NCBI GenBank assembly: GCA_030427205.1
Contig: JAUHXC010000003.1
Span: forward strand, 310,001 to 374,000
Reading direction: 5' to 3'
Origin: a bacterium
GTDB taxonomy: Bacteria > Myxococcota_A > Bradymonadia > UBA7976 > UBA1532
DNA length: 64,000 nucleotides
A program made the translations under genes and the position numbers. The stretch's first letter is position 1. The number at the start of each line of letters is the position of its first letter. The notes under the pieces were generated by a model. It was not told where the DNA came from, searched no databases, and was given only the letters and a program-made list of their open reading frames with translations. Positions 18,802 through 27,730 of this stretch are shown here, one piece after another.

Positions 18802-21696
18802 GTGAGCGTAGAACGCTGGTGGATGGCGGCCGTGGCCTGTCTGGCCCTCGCCTGTGACGACGGCGGCAATCCCGCGACGATCGACGGCGCGACCGACGCG
18901 ACCGCGCCGGACATGGCGCCCGGTGGACAGGGCGGCGAAGGCGGGGTCGGCGGTGAAGGCGGCGTCGGCGGGCAGGGCGGCGAAGGCGGGGCCGGCGGCG
19001 AAGGCGGCGCTGGCGGGCAGGGCGGCGCAGGCGGCGTCGGCGGGCAGGGCGGCGAAGGCGGGGCCGGCGGCGAAGGCGGCGGCGACCCGGGCCAGGCCTG
19101 CGCGGCGGCCGATCCCATCACCGAGCGCGCGGTGATCCTGCCGCTGGGCGAGACGCTGTTCTTCGCCGACGATGACTACCTGGTGAGCTTCGACGACGGC
19201 CAGGACTGCCCGGTGACGGTGACCCCGCCCGCCGGCGGCGTCGCGACCGCCATCGACGGCCGGCTCACCCCCGACGTCGCCGGCCCCTGGATCCTCGAGC
19301 GCGCCGCCGAGCGCATCACCGTCGACGTGCAGGCCGACTTCCTCGACGGCGACACCTTCCAGAACTACAACTACACCCCGGTCGACGCGGTGGCGCTGAT
19401 CGACGGCGACACCCTGCTCGTCGTCTCGCCGCCTTCCAACGCGGTGCATCGCGTCGCCATCGGCCCCGACGGCGCCGAGGCCCGCGATCTCATCCCCACC
19501 GGCGCCTGGCCCACCAGCGTCGCGCTCTGGCCCGACAGCGGCTACGCGATCGTGGCCCAGACCGGCCGTGACAGCCTGGGCTTCCTCGACCTCGAAGCCG
19601 GCCGCGTGGTCGACGCCATCCGCGTCGGCGACGAGCCCGCCGGCGTCCGGGTGCAGGGCGACATCGCCTACGTCACCCTCAGCGGCGAAGACCGCGTCGC
19701 CCGCGTCGACCTGAGCGCGCGGCGGGTGATCGACGCCGTGCAGGTCGGCCGCGACCCGCGCGCGATGGCGCTCTCCCCCGACGGCGGCACGCTCTTCGTG
19801 GCCTCGGTCATCAGCTATAACGAACACCGCTCGGGCCCCAGCGGCGCGCCCACCGAGCCCGCGCTGCAGCGCGACATCGCCATCATCGACACCGCCGACT
19901 TCACCGTGCGCGGCTTCGTGCCCGAGGTGGGCACCATCATCCGCGGGCTGCACGCCATCGACGGCGAGCACCTGATCGCGGCGGTCAGCCACAGCCATAA
20001 CGACCGCCCCGAGGTCGACGCCGATACCGAGCCGCATACCCACGGGCTCGCCCGCGTCGACCTCAGCGTCGACCCGCCCGCCGTCGAACAGGTCGCCTTC
20101 GAGGGCGCGCCCGCCGCGAGCCCCTTCACCCTGCGCCCCGCGCCCGACGGCGAGCACCTGCTGCTGACCCTCTCGGCCAGCCAGGCGGTGCTGGTGCTCG
20201 ACGCCGCGACCCTCGCCGAGGTGGCCCGCATGCCCACCGGCCACGACCCGCGCGGGCTCGTGTTCGCCCACGGCCGCGTCTGGACGACGGCCTGGCTCGA
20301 CAACCGGGTCGAGGGGCTGCCCTATCCACCCGCCGACGACGCCGAGCCGATCCGCGTGCCCGTCGGCGACGACCCGACCCCGCCCGACATCAAGGCCGGC
20401 CAGCGCATCTTCAACGACGCCGCGTTCAGCAAGAACGGGCTCTTCTCGTGCAATAACTGCCACATCGACGGGCTCACCGACGGCCTCGTCTGGGACCTGC
20501 TCGTCGACGGCGAGGTCAATACGCTGGCGTTCCGCAACGTGGCCGGCACCGACCCCTTCCTCTGGGGCGGTCAGCTGCCGACGCTCTTCGACTTCTCCCG
20601 CGAGGTGCTGCGGCTCGTCGGCGGCGACGCCACCGGCGAGCAGATGGAGCAGCTGACCCTCTACATGCAGTCGATCACCGCGCCGCCCAACCCCTTCACC
20701 CGCCCCGGCGGCCGGCTCACCGACGCGGCGCTGCGCGGCAAGGCCCTCTTCGAAGCCCAGGCGGCCGACGGCGGCGGCGCCTGCGCCGCATGCCACAGCG
20801 GCGCGCTCTTCACCGCCGGTATCATCGTGCCCGGCAAGACCGAAGGCACCCAGACCGACGTGCCCGGTCTCATCGGGGTCTATGACACCGCGCCCTATGG
20901 CCGGCAGGCGCAGTGGGTCACCCTCGAAGCCATGCTCGACCGCGCGCTCGAATACACCGAAGCCGGCGACATGAGCGCCGACGACCGCGCCGACCTGATG
21001 GCCTACCTGCGCCAGATCCCCGCCGACGCGCTGTGGCTCAACGGCACCCGGCCGCTGTCGGGCGCCAACCACGTCTGGCGCGAGACACCCATCGAGCTCA
21101 CCTTCAGCCACCGCCTCGCGCCCGATCAGACCGACGCTTTCACCATCCGCCGGGGCGAAGACGAGCCGGTCGCCGGCGCCTGGAGCGTGCGCGGCCGCGT
21201 CGCCCGCTTCGTGCCCGCGGCCCCGCTGGCCCTCGAGAGCGCCTATCACATCGCCGTCGAGGCCCCGCTCACGGGCGCGCTCGGCCAGCAGATGCGCGCG
21301 CCGATCCGGGTCGACTTCACCACCGGCGGCGAGCCCGAGGTCGACGTCTCCGGCCGCTATCGGGCCCGGCTCGACCTCTCCGAGCTCGGCTTCGGCCGCC
21401 CGCGGGTCGAGGTCGCGGCCCTGCAGAGCGCCGGCGGCGACGTCACCGGCGTCATCGACGGCCTCGACGAGTTCATCGAGCTGTCCCACGTCGAAGGCAT
21501 GGTCAGCGGCACCCGCGTCGTCTTCGAGCCCTTCCTGCTCGCCACGCAATTCGGCGAGTTCAACATCGAAGAGGCCTATATGGACATCGTCGACGAAGAC
21601 GGCGACGGCTACGGCGACACCGGCGAAGGCATCATCCGCGGGCTGGGCCAGGAGATCGTCTGGACCGCCAACCGCATCGCCGGCCCCGGGCAGTGA
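18802..21696 (+). CDS. Lipoprotein fusing a YVTN/NHL-type beta-propeller to a MauG-like dihaem cytochrome c peroxidase domain
   Basis: 964 residues from a GTG at 18802 with GGAGG 5 nt upstream. The leader ends in CLALAC (lipobox). A spacer of GGQGGEGG/GGAGGEGG repeats covers about residues 46-94. Next is a six- or seven-bladed propeller with LALSPDGGTL-type blades (DPRAMALSPDGGTLFVASV). The cytochrome part has two haem motifs, CNNCH (550-554) and CAACH (661-665), in a context typical of MauG/CcpA proteins (SGALFTAGIIVPGKTEG). A C-terminal Ig-like segment starting LNGTRPLSGANHV and a last beta domain follow. It should sit on the outer membrane facing the periplasm or outside and perform peroxide-linked or long-range oxidation (inference). 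The next gene is a second MauG-type lipoprotein, so they may work as a pair. Confidence 0.88.
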   Translation: MSVERWWMAAVACLALACDDGGNPATIDGATDATAPDMAPGGQGGEGGVGGEGGVGGQGGEGGAGGEGGAGGQGGAGGVGGQGGEGGAGGEGGGDPGQACAAADPITERAVILPLGETLFFADDDYLVSFDDGQDCPVTVTPPAGGVATAIDGRLTPDVAGPWILERAAERITVDVQADFLDGDTFQNYNYTPVDAVALIDGDTLLVVSPPSNAVHRVAIGPDGAEARDLIPTGAWPTSVALWPDSGYAIVAQTGRDSLGFLDLEAGRVVDAIRVGDEPAGVRVQGDIAYVTLSGEDRVARVDLSARRVIDAVQVGRDPRAMALSPDGGTLFVASVISYNEHRSGPSGAPTEPALQRDIAIIDTADFTVRGFVPEVGTIIRGLHAIDGEHLIAAVSHSHNDRPEVDADTEPHTHGLARVDLSVDPPAVEQVAFEGAPAASPFTLRPAPDGEHLLLTLSASQAVLVLDAATLAEVARMPTGHDPRGLVFAHGRVWTTAWLDNRVEGLPYPPADDAEPIRVPVGDDPTPPDIKAGQRIFNDAAFSKNGLFSCNNCHIDGLTDGLVWDLLVDGEVNTLAFRNVAGTDPFLWGGQLPTLFDFSREVLRLVGGDATGEQMEQLTLYMQSITAPPNPFTRPGGRLTDAALRGKALFEAQAADGGGACAACHSGALFTAGIIVPGKTEGTQTDVPGLIGVYDTAPYGRQAQWVTLEAMLDRALEYTEAGDMSADDRADLMAYLRQIPADALWLNGTRPLSGANHVWRETPIELTFSHRLAPDQTDAFTIRRGEDEPVAGAWSVRGRVARFVPAAPLALESAYHIAVEAPLTGALGQQMRAPIRVDFTTGGEPEVDVSGRYRARLDLSELGFGRPRVEVAALQSAGGDVTGVIDGLDEFIELSHVEGMVSGTRVVFEPFLLATQFGEFNIEEAYMDIVDEDGDGYGDTGEGIIRGLGQEIVWTANRIAGPGQ

Positions 21697-21753
21697 CCCA
21701 TACCCCAAAAAGCTGAGCGATAACCGCAACCGGGACACCCCTCCGCCGTAATG

Positions 21754-21778
21754 GCTGCGCCACCACGCCGGTGGCAGC
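21754..21778 (+). other. Imperfect hairpin upstream of the second dihaem gene
   Basis: GCTG, a 2-nt bulge and CCACC pair with GGTGG and CAGC across a 5-nt loop. The hairpin ends a few bases before the GGAGGAG ribosome site of the gene at 21795. It could modulate translation or end the upstream transcript; position is the only argument. Confidence 0.35.
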
Positions 21779-21794
21779 ACCAGGAGGAGGAGAC

Positions 21795-23222
21795 ATGTAC
21801 CCATCCCACCGCCGATGGCGGTCGACGCTGTGCGCCGTGGCGCTCGCCGCGATCGGGCTCGCCGGCTGCGACGACGGCGACGCCGACGACGTGACCGATA
21901 CCGATCCCGGCGCCGATATCGGGCCCGATATGAGCCCCGACCCCGACCCCGACATGGGCCCCGACCCCGACCCCGACATGGGCCCCGACCCCGACCCCGA
22001 CATGGGCCCCGGCGAAGAGACGCTGGGCATCCTGACCGCCGAGCAGACCCGCATGGCGCGTGAGATGTCACCCATGCCACCCATCCCCGGCTCGCCGACC
22101 AATGACTACGCCGACGACCCCGCCGCGGCGGCCCTGGGTCAGCAGTTCTACTTCGAGGCCGACTGGGCCGGCCCGCTGCAGATGGACAGCCGCCTGGGCA
22201 GCGAGGGCGATACGGGCCAGGTCTCGTGCTTCGTGTGCCATGACGACCAGACCTTCGGCTCCGCCGACCCGGTGGGCATCGGCTCGCGCTTCCACCCGCG
22301 CCACGCGCCGGGATCGGTCAACGCCGCCTGGTACGCCGAGGCCGGCTTCACCTGGCGCGGCCGCTTCGACGTCATGTGGGCCCTGCCGCGGGCGGTCTTC
22401 GAGGCCGGCGCCATCTACAACAGCAGCCGCCTGCGGGTGGCCCACGTCGTCTTCGAGCAATACGCAGAGGCATACGGCGATGTCTTCGCCGAGTACCCGC
22501 TGCCGCCGCTCGACGACCTCGATCGCTTCCCCGCCGAAGGCAAGCCGGGCGACGCCGCCTGGGATGCCATGGACCCCGCCGACCAGGAGGCCGTCAACCG
22601 CATCGTGGCCAACGTCGGCAAGGCGCTCGAGGCCTACCAGCGCACCCTGCGCATGACCACCTCGGACTTCGACCGCTTCGTCGCCGGCGAGGGCGAGCTC
22701 GACGAGAGCGCCCAGCGCGGCTTCGGGCTCTTCGTCGGCGAGGCGGGCTGCGTGCTGTGCCACAGCGGACCCTTCTTCACCGACCAGTCATACCGCAACC
22801 TCGGCCTCGAACAGACCGGCGACGCCCCGCCGATGGACGCCGGGCGTTTCGACGTCGTCGGGGCCATCGGCGGCGATCCCTTCAATGGCATCGGCGCCTA
22901 CAGCGACGACCCGGCGGCGGGCCAGGGCTTCATCGACGCCGTCGAGGCCCAGAGCGACGACCTGATCGGCCGCTTCCGGGTGCCCACCGTGCGCAACGCC
23001 GCCATCAGCGCGCCCTATATGCACGCCGGCCAGATCGCCGACCTCGACGGGCTGATCGACCTCTACATCGCCGGCGGCGGCCCCGCGCCGATGGGCACGC
23101 TCGACCCGGCGCTCATGCCGCTCGAGCTCGACGCCGCGCAGAAGGCCGACCTGATCGCCTTCATCGAGGCGCTCACCGGCGACCCGGTCGACGACGCGCT
23201 GCGGGCCGACACCGCGAACTGA
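21795..23222 (+). CDS. MauG/cytochrome c peroxidase family dihaem lipoprotein
   Basis: 475 residues. The ATG at 21795 sits behind GGAGGAG and is preferred to an ATG 24 nt earlier. The leader ends in GLAGC (lipobox). An Asp/Pro-rich spacer with three DPDPDMGP repeats lifts the enzyme from the membrane. Haem motifs are CFVCH (145-149) and CVLCH (319-323). The context LGQQFYFEADWAGPLQ, then GEAGCVLCHSGPFFTDQSYRNLG, then RFRVPTVRN and APYMHAGQIADLDGLIDLYIAGG is classical for bacterial dihaem peroxidases and MauG. The substrate cannot be told from sequence. It follows the propeller/MauG fusion by 98 nt on the same strand. Confidence 0.92.
   Translation: MYPSHRRWRSTLCAVALAAIGLAGCDDGDADDVTDTDPGADIGPDMSPDPDPDMGPDPDPDMGPDPDPDMGPGEETLGILTAEQTRMAREMSPMPPIPGSPTNDYADDPAAAALGQQFYFEADWAGPLQMDSRLGSEGDTGQVSCFVCHDDQTFGSADPVGIGSRFHPRHAPGSVNAAWYAEAGFTWRGRFDVMWALPRAVFEAGAIYNSSRLRVAHVVFEQYAEAYGDVFAEYPLPPLDDLDRFPAEGKPGDAAWDAMDPADQEAVNRIVANVGKALEAYQRTLRMTTSDFDRFVAGEGELDESAQRGFGLFVGEAGCVLCHSGPFFTDQSYRNLGLEQTGDAPPMDAGRFDVVGAIGGDPFNGIGAYSDDPAAGQGFIDAVEAQSDDLIGRFRVPTVRNAAISAPYMHAGQIADLDGLIDLYIAGGGPAPMGTLDPALMPLELDAAQKADLIAFIEALTGDPVDDALRADTAN
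21939..22010 (+). repeat. Three perfect 24-nt tandem repeats encoding DPDPDMGP
   Basis: Units 21939-21962, 21963-21986 and 21987-22010 are identical at the base level. Each encodes Asp-Pro-Asp-Pro-Asp-Met-Gly-Pro in the spacer just after the lipidated cysteine. Identity of the units suggests recent expansion or contraction, which would vary spacer length. Confidence 0.9.
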
Positions 23223-23596
23223 CCGGCCCGCGCGCCCTGCCCCATCCGGTGGTATCGGACAGCAGTGTTGGCGGACTGGTGGACGGGTGGACGCGGCGGG
23301 CGGCCCGCGCCCGGCGGGAGGCCATGCGCGACATGGCGTGGTCCTGTGCAATGCGCTCCGCGAGCGGTCGAATGTGATGGGTGGCCCGGTTGCCCCGGTA
23401 GAGCCCCGTGCAAGGTGGCCGGGGTGACCAACGCTGTCGATCGGTTCGTTTGTGCGCGCCGACCGGTGTCCGATCGGGCATGTCCGATCGGGCATGTCCG
23501 ATTCGTGCAATGCAGCGCCGGTCATCGATGGCATGCTGCGGCCGGCTCGAGACAGCGTCCACCGGTGCAGAGCCCACCGCATTCGAGGAGTCCGAC
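23223..23596. other. 374-nt intergenic region with a short direct repeat
   Basis: No convincing coding frame. It is less extreme in GC than its surroundings around 23340-23520 and carries the 14-nt repeat described separately. Part of it must hold the promoter of the VOC gene at 23597. No terminator with a T-tract was seen after the dihaem gene. Confidence 0.5.
23468..23502. repeat. Two and a half copies of a 14-nt direct repeat with palindromic core
   Basis: The unit GTCCGATCGGGCAT occurs at 23468-23481 and 23482-23495, with a partial third copy (GTCCGAT) at 23496-23502. Each full unit contains the palindrome CCGATCGG. It lies about 95 nt before the VOC gene and could be a multimeric operator. 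Confidence 0.7.
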
Positions 23597-24028
23597 ATGC
23601 CCCACCCGCTCACCCCGCGCCTGGTCGTGCGCGACGTCGCCGCGGCCATCGACTGGTACATCGCCGCTTTCGGCGCCAAGGAGATCGAGCGTTATACCCT
23701 GCCCGACGGCGCCATCGCCCACGCGGCCATCGAGCTGCACGGCGCGCAGGTGGCCTTCGCCGAGGCCGCGCCCAAGTGGCACAACCACGACCCGCAGGCG
23801 CTCGGCGGCAGCCCGGTCCTGCTCTCGCTCGAGGTCGACGACCCCGACGCGCTCGTCGAGAAGGCGGTGGCTCACGGGTCGACGGTGATCTTCCCGCTCG
23901 CCGATCAGCCCTATGGCCACCGGGATGGGCGCATCCGCGACCCGTTCGGGCACCTGTGGCTCGTCTGGAAGGAGGTCGAGCGGCTCACGCCGGCCGAGAT
24001 CCAGGCGCGCATGGCGGCCTACGCGTAG
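23597..24028 (+). CDS. VOC/glyoxalase-fold protein (PhnB/bleomycin-resistance-like)
   Basis: 143 residues from the ATG at 23597 behind GAGGAG. The sequence has the two babb halves of the vicinal-oxygen-chelate fold: LVVRDVAAAIDWYIAAFGAKE near the start, and DGRIRDPFGHLWLVWKEVE near the end. The latter DPFGHxW motif is diagnostic of the PhnB-like subgroup. Metal ligands would be His/Glu in these motifs. Members include antibiotic-binding proteins and small-molecule isomerases or dioxygenases; the substrate is not predictable. It is transcribed alone and converges on the ABC transporter operon. Confidence 0.9.
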   Translation: MPHPLTPRLVVRDVAAAIDWYIAAFGAKEIERYTLPDGAIAHAAIELHGAQVAFAEAAPKWHNHDPQALGGSPVLLSLEVDDPDALVEKAVAHGSTVIFPLADQPYGHRDGRIRDPFGHLWLVWKEVERLTPAEIQARMAAYA

Positions 24029-24041
24029 GCCGCCGGCCCGC

Positions 24042-25865
24042 TCAGATCGAGAAGCCGGTCTCCACCAGCAGCTTGTAGCGCCCGCCGAGCTGCATCAGCT
24101 CGTCGTGCGTGCCCTGCTCGATCAGCCGGCCCTGGTGCAGCACCAAAATGCGGTCGGCCTTGGTGATGGTCGACAGCCGGTGGGCGATGACCAGCACCGT
24201 GCGCCGGGCGAGCAGCTCGGCGATGGCCTCGTCGATGAGCCCCTCGGTGATCGAGTCGACGCTGGCGGTGGCCTCGTCGAGGATGACCACCGGCGCGGTG
24301 CGGGCCATGGCGCGGGCGATGGACAACAGCTGCTTCTGGCCGACGCTGAGGTTGCCGCCGCGCTCGTTGCAGTGGTGTGCGTAGCCGTCGTCCCACTGCT
24401 CGATGAAGGTGTCGGCCCGGGCCAGCTGCGCCGCGTGCACCACCTGCTCGTGGTCGATCTCTTCGGCGAGCAGGGTGATGTTGTCTTCGACGCTGCCGTC
24501 GAAGAGATACGGGTCCTGGTGCACCACGGTGATGTTGCGCCGCACGTCTTCGAGCTGCACGTCGCGCAGCTCGTGGCCGTCGAAGCGGATGCTGCCCGTA
24601 TAGCCGTCGTACATGCGCTGCAAGAGCTTGCCGAGGGTCGTCTTGCCCGATCCGGTCGCGCCGACGATGGCCACCACCTCGCCCGGCTTCACCTCGAAGC
24701 GGATGTCGTGCAGCACCTTGGGCCGCTCGGGGCCGTACTGGAAGCCGACGCCGTCGAAGACGATGTGCCCCCGGGCCTCGTCGATGGGCACCTGCCCCGG
24801 CTGGATCTCTTCGCGGGCGTCGAGCAGCCCGAAGACCCGCTCGAGCGCGGCGATGGCCCGCTGGATGGTCGCGAAGCGGCCGCTGAACTCGCGGATGGGC
24901 TGAAACACCTTGGTCAGGTAGTCGACGAAGGCCACCAGCAGGCCCAGGGTGACCCCCTCGGCGCCCATCTCGAACTGCCACGCGCCGAAGGCCAGCATCA
25001 GCCCGATGGCCAGGGCGCTGATGCCGTCCATGATCGCGTAGAGCCCCGCGTCCCACCAGTTGGCCTGCTTGTAGACGTCGAGGTAGTGATACGCCTGCGA
25101 ACGGAACGCGTCGCGGGTGCGCTTCTCGGCCCCGTAGAGCTGCACGACCTGCATGCCGTGGATCTGCTCGGCGAAGTAGCCGTTGAGCTTGCTCAGGCTG
25201 CGGCGGATGTCGGCGAAGAGCACCCGCAGCTTCTTTCTGAACAGGTTGACCACCCCGATGATCACCGGGCTGATGGCGAAGGCCACCAGGGTCAGCTTCC
25301 AGTCGAGCACCAGCATCGAGATGACCGTGCCCAGGATGAAGAAGGCGTCGGTCACCAGCCCCACCGCGCCGAACGACAGGCTCTCGTAGATCGCCTCGAC
25401 GTCGTTGGTGGTGCGGGTCATCAGCGAGCCGGTGGTGCGCTGGTCGAAGAAGCGCGCCCCCTGGCCCATGACGTGGCGGAAGAGATCCTGCCGCAGCTTC
25501 GCCAGCGCGCGCAGGCCGATCACCTGCAGGGCGTAGAGGCCCAGGTTGCGGGTCAGGAAGCCCACGAAGACCACGCCGGCGAAGATCAGGGCCACGTCGA
25601 GCAGGCCGCGCAGGTCGCCGTTGTCGATGTAGCCGTCGATGCCCTCCTTGAGCAGCAGCGGCTGGGCCAGATCGGTCAGCACCCCGATGGGGGTCATGAT
25701 CACGACGAGCCAGAACCAGCCCATGTGCTGCTTGACGTAGGGCCAGATGCGGGCGACGAGCTGCCAGTCGGTGCCTTTGGCCTCGTCCCGCGGGCCGTCC
25801 TCGGCGCGGTCGTCGGCGGGCGTCTTCTCGGGGCCCTTCTTCTGCGGGGTCCGGGCGTCACTCAT
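24042..25865 (-). CDS. ABC exporter half-transporter, subunit with canonical ATPase motifs
   Basis: 607 residues: six transmembrane helices in the first 330, then a nucleotide-binding domain. Walker A is GATGSGKTT (about 401), the signature LSVGQKQ (about 505) and Walker B VVILDEATASVD (about 526) with the catalytic Glu present; the H-loop is in AHRLS. The charged N-terminus (about 45 residues, RTPQKKGPEKTPADDRAED) is poorly conserved in the family. The start at 25865 overlaps the stop of the partner gene by 8 nt, so translation is coupled and the two should form a heterodimer. It is of the MdlB/SmdB and multidrug or lipid exporter type, in the inner membrane; the substrate is unknown. Confidence 0.93.
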   Translation of the reverse strand: MSDARTPQKKGPEKTPADDRAEDGPRDEAKGTDWQLVARIWPYVKQHMGWFWLVVIMTPIGVLTDLAQPLLLKEGIDGYIDNGDLRGLLDVALIFAGVVFVGFLTRNLGLYALQVIGLRALAKLRQDLFRHVMGQGARFFDQRTTGSLMTRTTNDVEAIYESLSFGAVGLVTDAFFILGTVISMLVLDWKLTLVAFAISPVIIGVVNLFRKKLRVLFADIRRSLSKLNGYFAEQIHGMQVVQLYGAEKRTRDAFRSQAYHYLDVYKQANWWDAGLYAIMDGISALAIGLMLAFGAWQFEMGAEGVTLGLLVAFVDYLTKVFQPIREFSGRFATIQRAIAALERVFGLLDAREEIQPGQVPIDEARGHIVFDGVGFQYGPERPKVLHDIRFEVKPGEVVAIVGATGSGKTTLGKLLQRMYDGYTGSIRFDGHELRDVQLEDVRRNITVVHQDPYLFDGSVEDNITLLAEEIDHEQVVHAAQLARADTFIEQWDDGYAHHCNERGGNLSVGQKQLLSIARAMARTAPVVILDEATASVDSITEGLIDEAIAELLARRTVLVIAHRLSTITKADRILVLHQGRLIEQGTHDELMQLGGRYKLLVETGFSI

Positions 25866-27708
25866 CGTCCGCCTCCCCCGGGCCGGCGGCCTCGGCGGCG
25901 TCGAGCGCCTCGGCCCGCTCGGCGGCCTGCTGCAGCGCCCACGCCCTGGCGTAGGGCTCGGCGGTCTCGAGCAGCTCGGCGTGCTGCCCCTGCGCCACGA
26001 GGCGCCCGTCGTCGAGCACCAATATGCGGTCGGCCTTGGTCAGCACGCTGATGCGGTGGCTGACCACCAGCGTCGTCTTGTGCGCCGCCCGCCGATACAG
26101 CGCCTCGATGAGCCGCTTCTCGGTGGCGTGGTCGACGGCGCTCATCACGTCGTCGAGCAGCAGCACCTCGAAGTCGCGGTAGAACGCCCGCGCGAGGGCC
26201 GTGCGCTGCCGCTGCCCGCCGCTGAGGGTGATGCCGCGCTCGCCGACGGTGGTCTCGAGCCCGTCGGGGAAGGCGCCCACGTCGACGTCGAGCGCCGCGT
26301 CGGCCACCGCCTGCTGCAATCGGGCCTCGTCGACCTGACCCTCGGGATCGGCCAGGGCGATGTTCTCCTTGATCGAGCGGCTGAAGAGGAAGGCCTCCTG
26401 GCCGACGCAGGCCACCCGCCGCCAGTAGTCGCGCACCGGCACGTCGCGGATGTCGACCCCGTCGAGCGTCACCGAGCCCGCCGGCGGCTCGTGGATGCGC
26501 GCCAGCAGCCCGAGCAAGGTGCTCTTGCCGCTGCCGGTCAGCCCGAAGATGCCCAGGGTCTCGCCCGGGTGAACCTCGAAGTCGAGCCCCGACAGCGCCG
26601 GGCGGTCGGCGCCGTGGTGGGTGAAGCTCAGGTCGCGCACCCGCAGGCCGTGGCCCTGCGCCGTCGGCGGCGGCAGGGTCGTCTTCGCCTCGGGCCGGTC
26701 GATCGGCGCGTCGATCAGCTCGTAGATCCGGCCGAGCGCGATATAGCCCCGCTGGGTGGCGCCGATGAGGAAGCCGAAGCTGAACAGCCCGGCGACCATG
26801 ATGTTGACGTAGGCCACGAACGCGGTGAGCTCGCCGATGGTCAGCCGGTCTTCGATGACCATGCGCCCGCCGATGTAGAGCACCAGCACCACGCACAGCT
26901 TGCCGACGGTGGGCACCACCGGCAGGATCCACTGGCGGATCTTCAGCAGCCGCTCGCCGATGTCGAGCAGCTCTTCGTTCTCGGTGTCGAAGCGGCCGTG
27001 CACCCCGGGCAGCGCGTTGTAGGCCTGCATCACCGCCACGCCGCTGTAGCTCTCGAGGATCTTGTCCGACAGCTTCGCGGTCTGCGCCAGGTTGGCCCCG
27101 AAGAGCGCGAACATCTTCACGATGCCGTAGCGCAGGATGAAGCCCGAGGCGATGAGCGGCGCGGCGACCCACAGGGTGAGCACGACGTCCATCGAGAACA
27201 TGCGCCCCAGGGTCAGCGCGAGGGTGAAGACGCTGTTGAAGAGCTGCAGCGACGCGAAGCCGATGAGCGCGCGCATCGCGTTGGCGTCGTTGGTGCCGCG
27301 GCTGATGATGTCGCCCGGCCGGGTCTTGTCGAAGAAGCGCTGCGGCAGCTCGAGCAGGTGGTCGAAGAGGCTCGACTTGACCCGGAACTCGACGGTGCGG
27401 CCCGGGTTGAAGAAGAGGGTGCGGCTGAGGGTGCGCACCACGATGATGCCCAGCCCGGCGACCAGGATGATGAGCGCCCACTTCAGCGCGCCGTCGAAGC
27501 CGAGGCCCTCGTCGAGGGCGTCGATGGCGTATTGCACGAAGGTGGGGATGGCCACGGTGAGCACGTTGGTGGCGACCAGGCAGAGGATGCCCAGCAGATA
27601 CCAGCCGCGATAGCGGGCGGCGTACTCGTTCCAGAATCTCAGCAGGCGTTTCACGGGCCGACCTTCGCCGCTCGGTGCGCGGTGCGCAACCCGGTCGTCG
27701 AGCGACAT
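25858..27708 (-). CDS. ABC exporter half-transporter, subunit with degenerate catalytic site
   Basis: 616 residues with six membrane helices and one nucleotide-binding domain. Walker A is GLTGSGKST (about 389) and the signature LSGGQRQR (about 495). Walker B reads LLLDDVMSAVD (about 516): the residue after the Walker B Asp is Asp instead of the catalytic Glu. Such a site is typical of one half of heterodimeric exporters such as TM287/288, so ATP should be hydrolysed mainly at the partner's site. The ATG at 27708 has no clear ribosome site. A GTG at 27654 (residue 19, before KRLLRFWNEY) has a better one (AAGG), so the true N-terminus may be 18 residues shorter. It is the first gene of the pair. 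Confidence 0.92.
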   Translation of the reverse strand: MSLDDRVAHRAPSGEGRPVKRLLRFWNEYAARYRGWYLLGILCLVATNVLTVAIPTFVQYAIDALDEGLGFDGALKWALIILVAGLGIIVVRTLSRTLFFNPGRTVEFRVKSSLFDHLLELPQRFFDKTRPGDIISRGTNDANAMRALIGFASLQLFNSVFTLALTLGRMFSMDVVLTLWVAAPLIASGFILRYGIVKMFALFGANLAQTAKLSDKILESYSGVAVMQAYNALPGVHGRFDTENEELLDIGERLLKIRQWILPVVPTVGKLCVVLVLYIGGRMVIEDRLTIGELTAFVAYVNIMVAGLFSFGFLIGATQRGYIALGRIYELIDAPIDRPEAKTTLPPPTAQGHGLRVRDLSFTHHGADRPALSGLDFEVHPGETLGIFGLTGSGKSTLLGLLARIHEPPAGSVTLDGVDIRDVPVRDYWRRVACVGQEAFLFSRSIKENIALADPEGQVDEARLQQAVADAALDVDVGAFPDGLETTVGERGITLSGGQRQRTALARAFYRDFEVLLLDDVMSAVDHATEKRLIEALYRRAAHKTTLVVSHRISVLTKADRILVLDDGRLVAQGQHAELLETAEPYARAWALQQAAERAEALDAAEAAGPGEADDE

Positions 27709-27730
27709 TGGCGGCCGGGGGATCGAGGCG

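Noticed and set aside
18934..19086. Gly-rich GGQGGEGG repeats considered as a noncoding or PE_PGRS-like element
   Set aside because: They are in frame within a lipoprotein spacer between a lipobox and a propeller; no PE motif or mycobacterial context.
23468..23502. Short repeats considered as a CRISPR remnant
   Set aside because: Units are 14 nt and directly adjacent with no spacers, and no cas gene is present.
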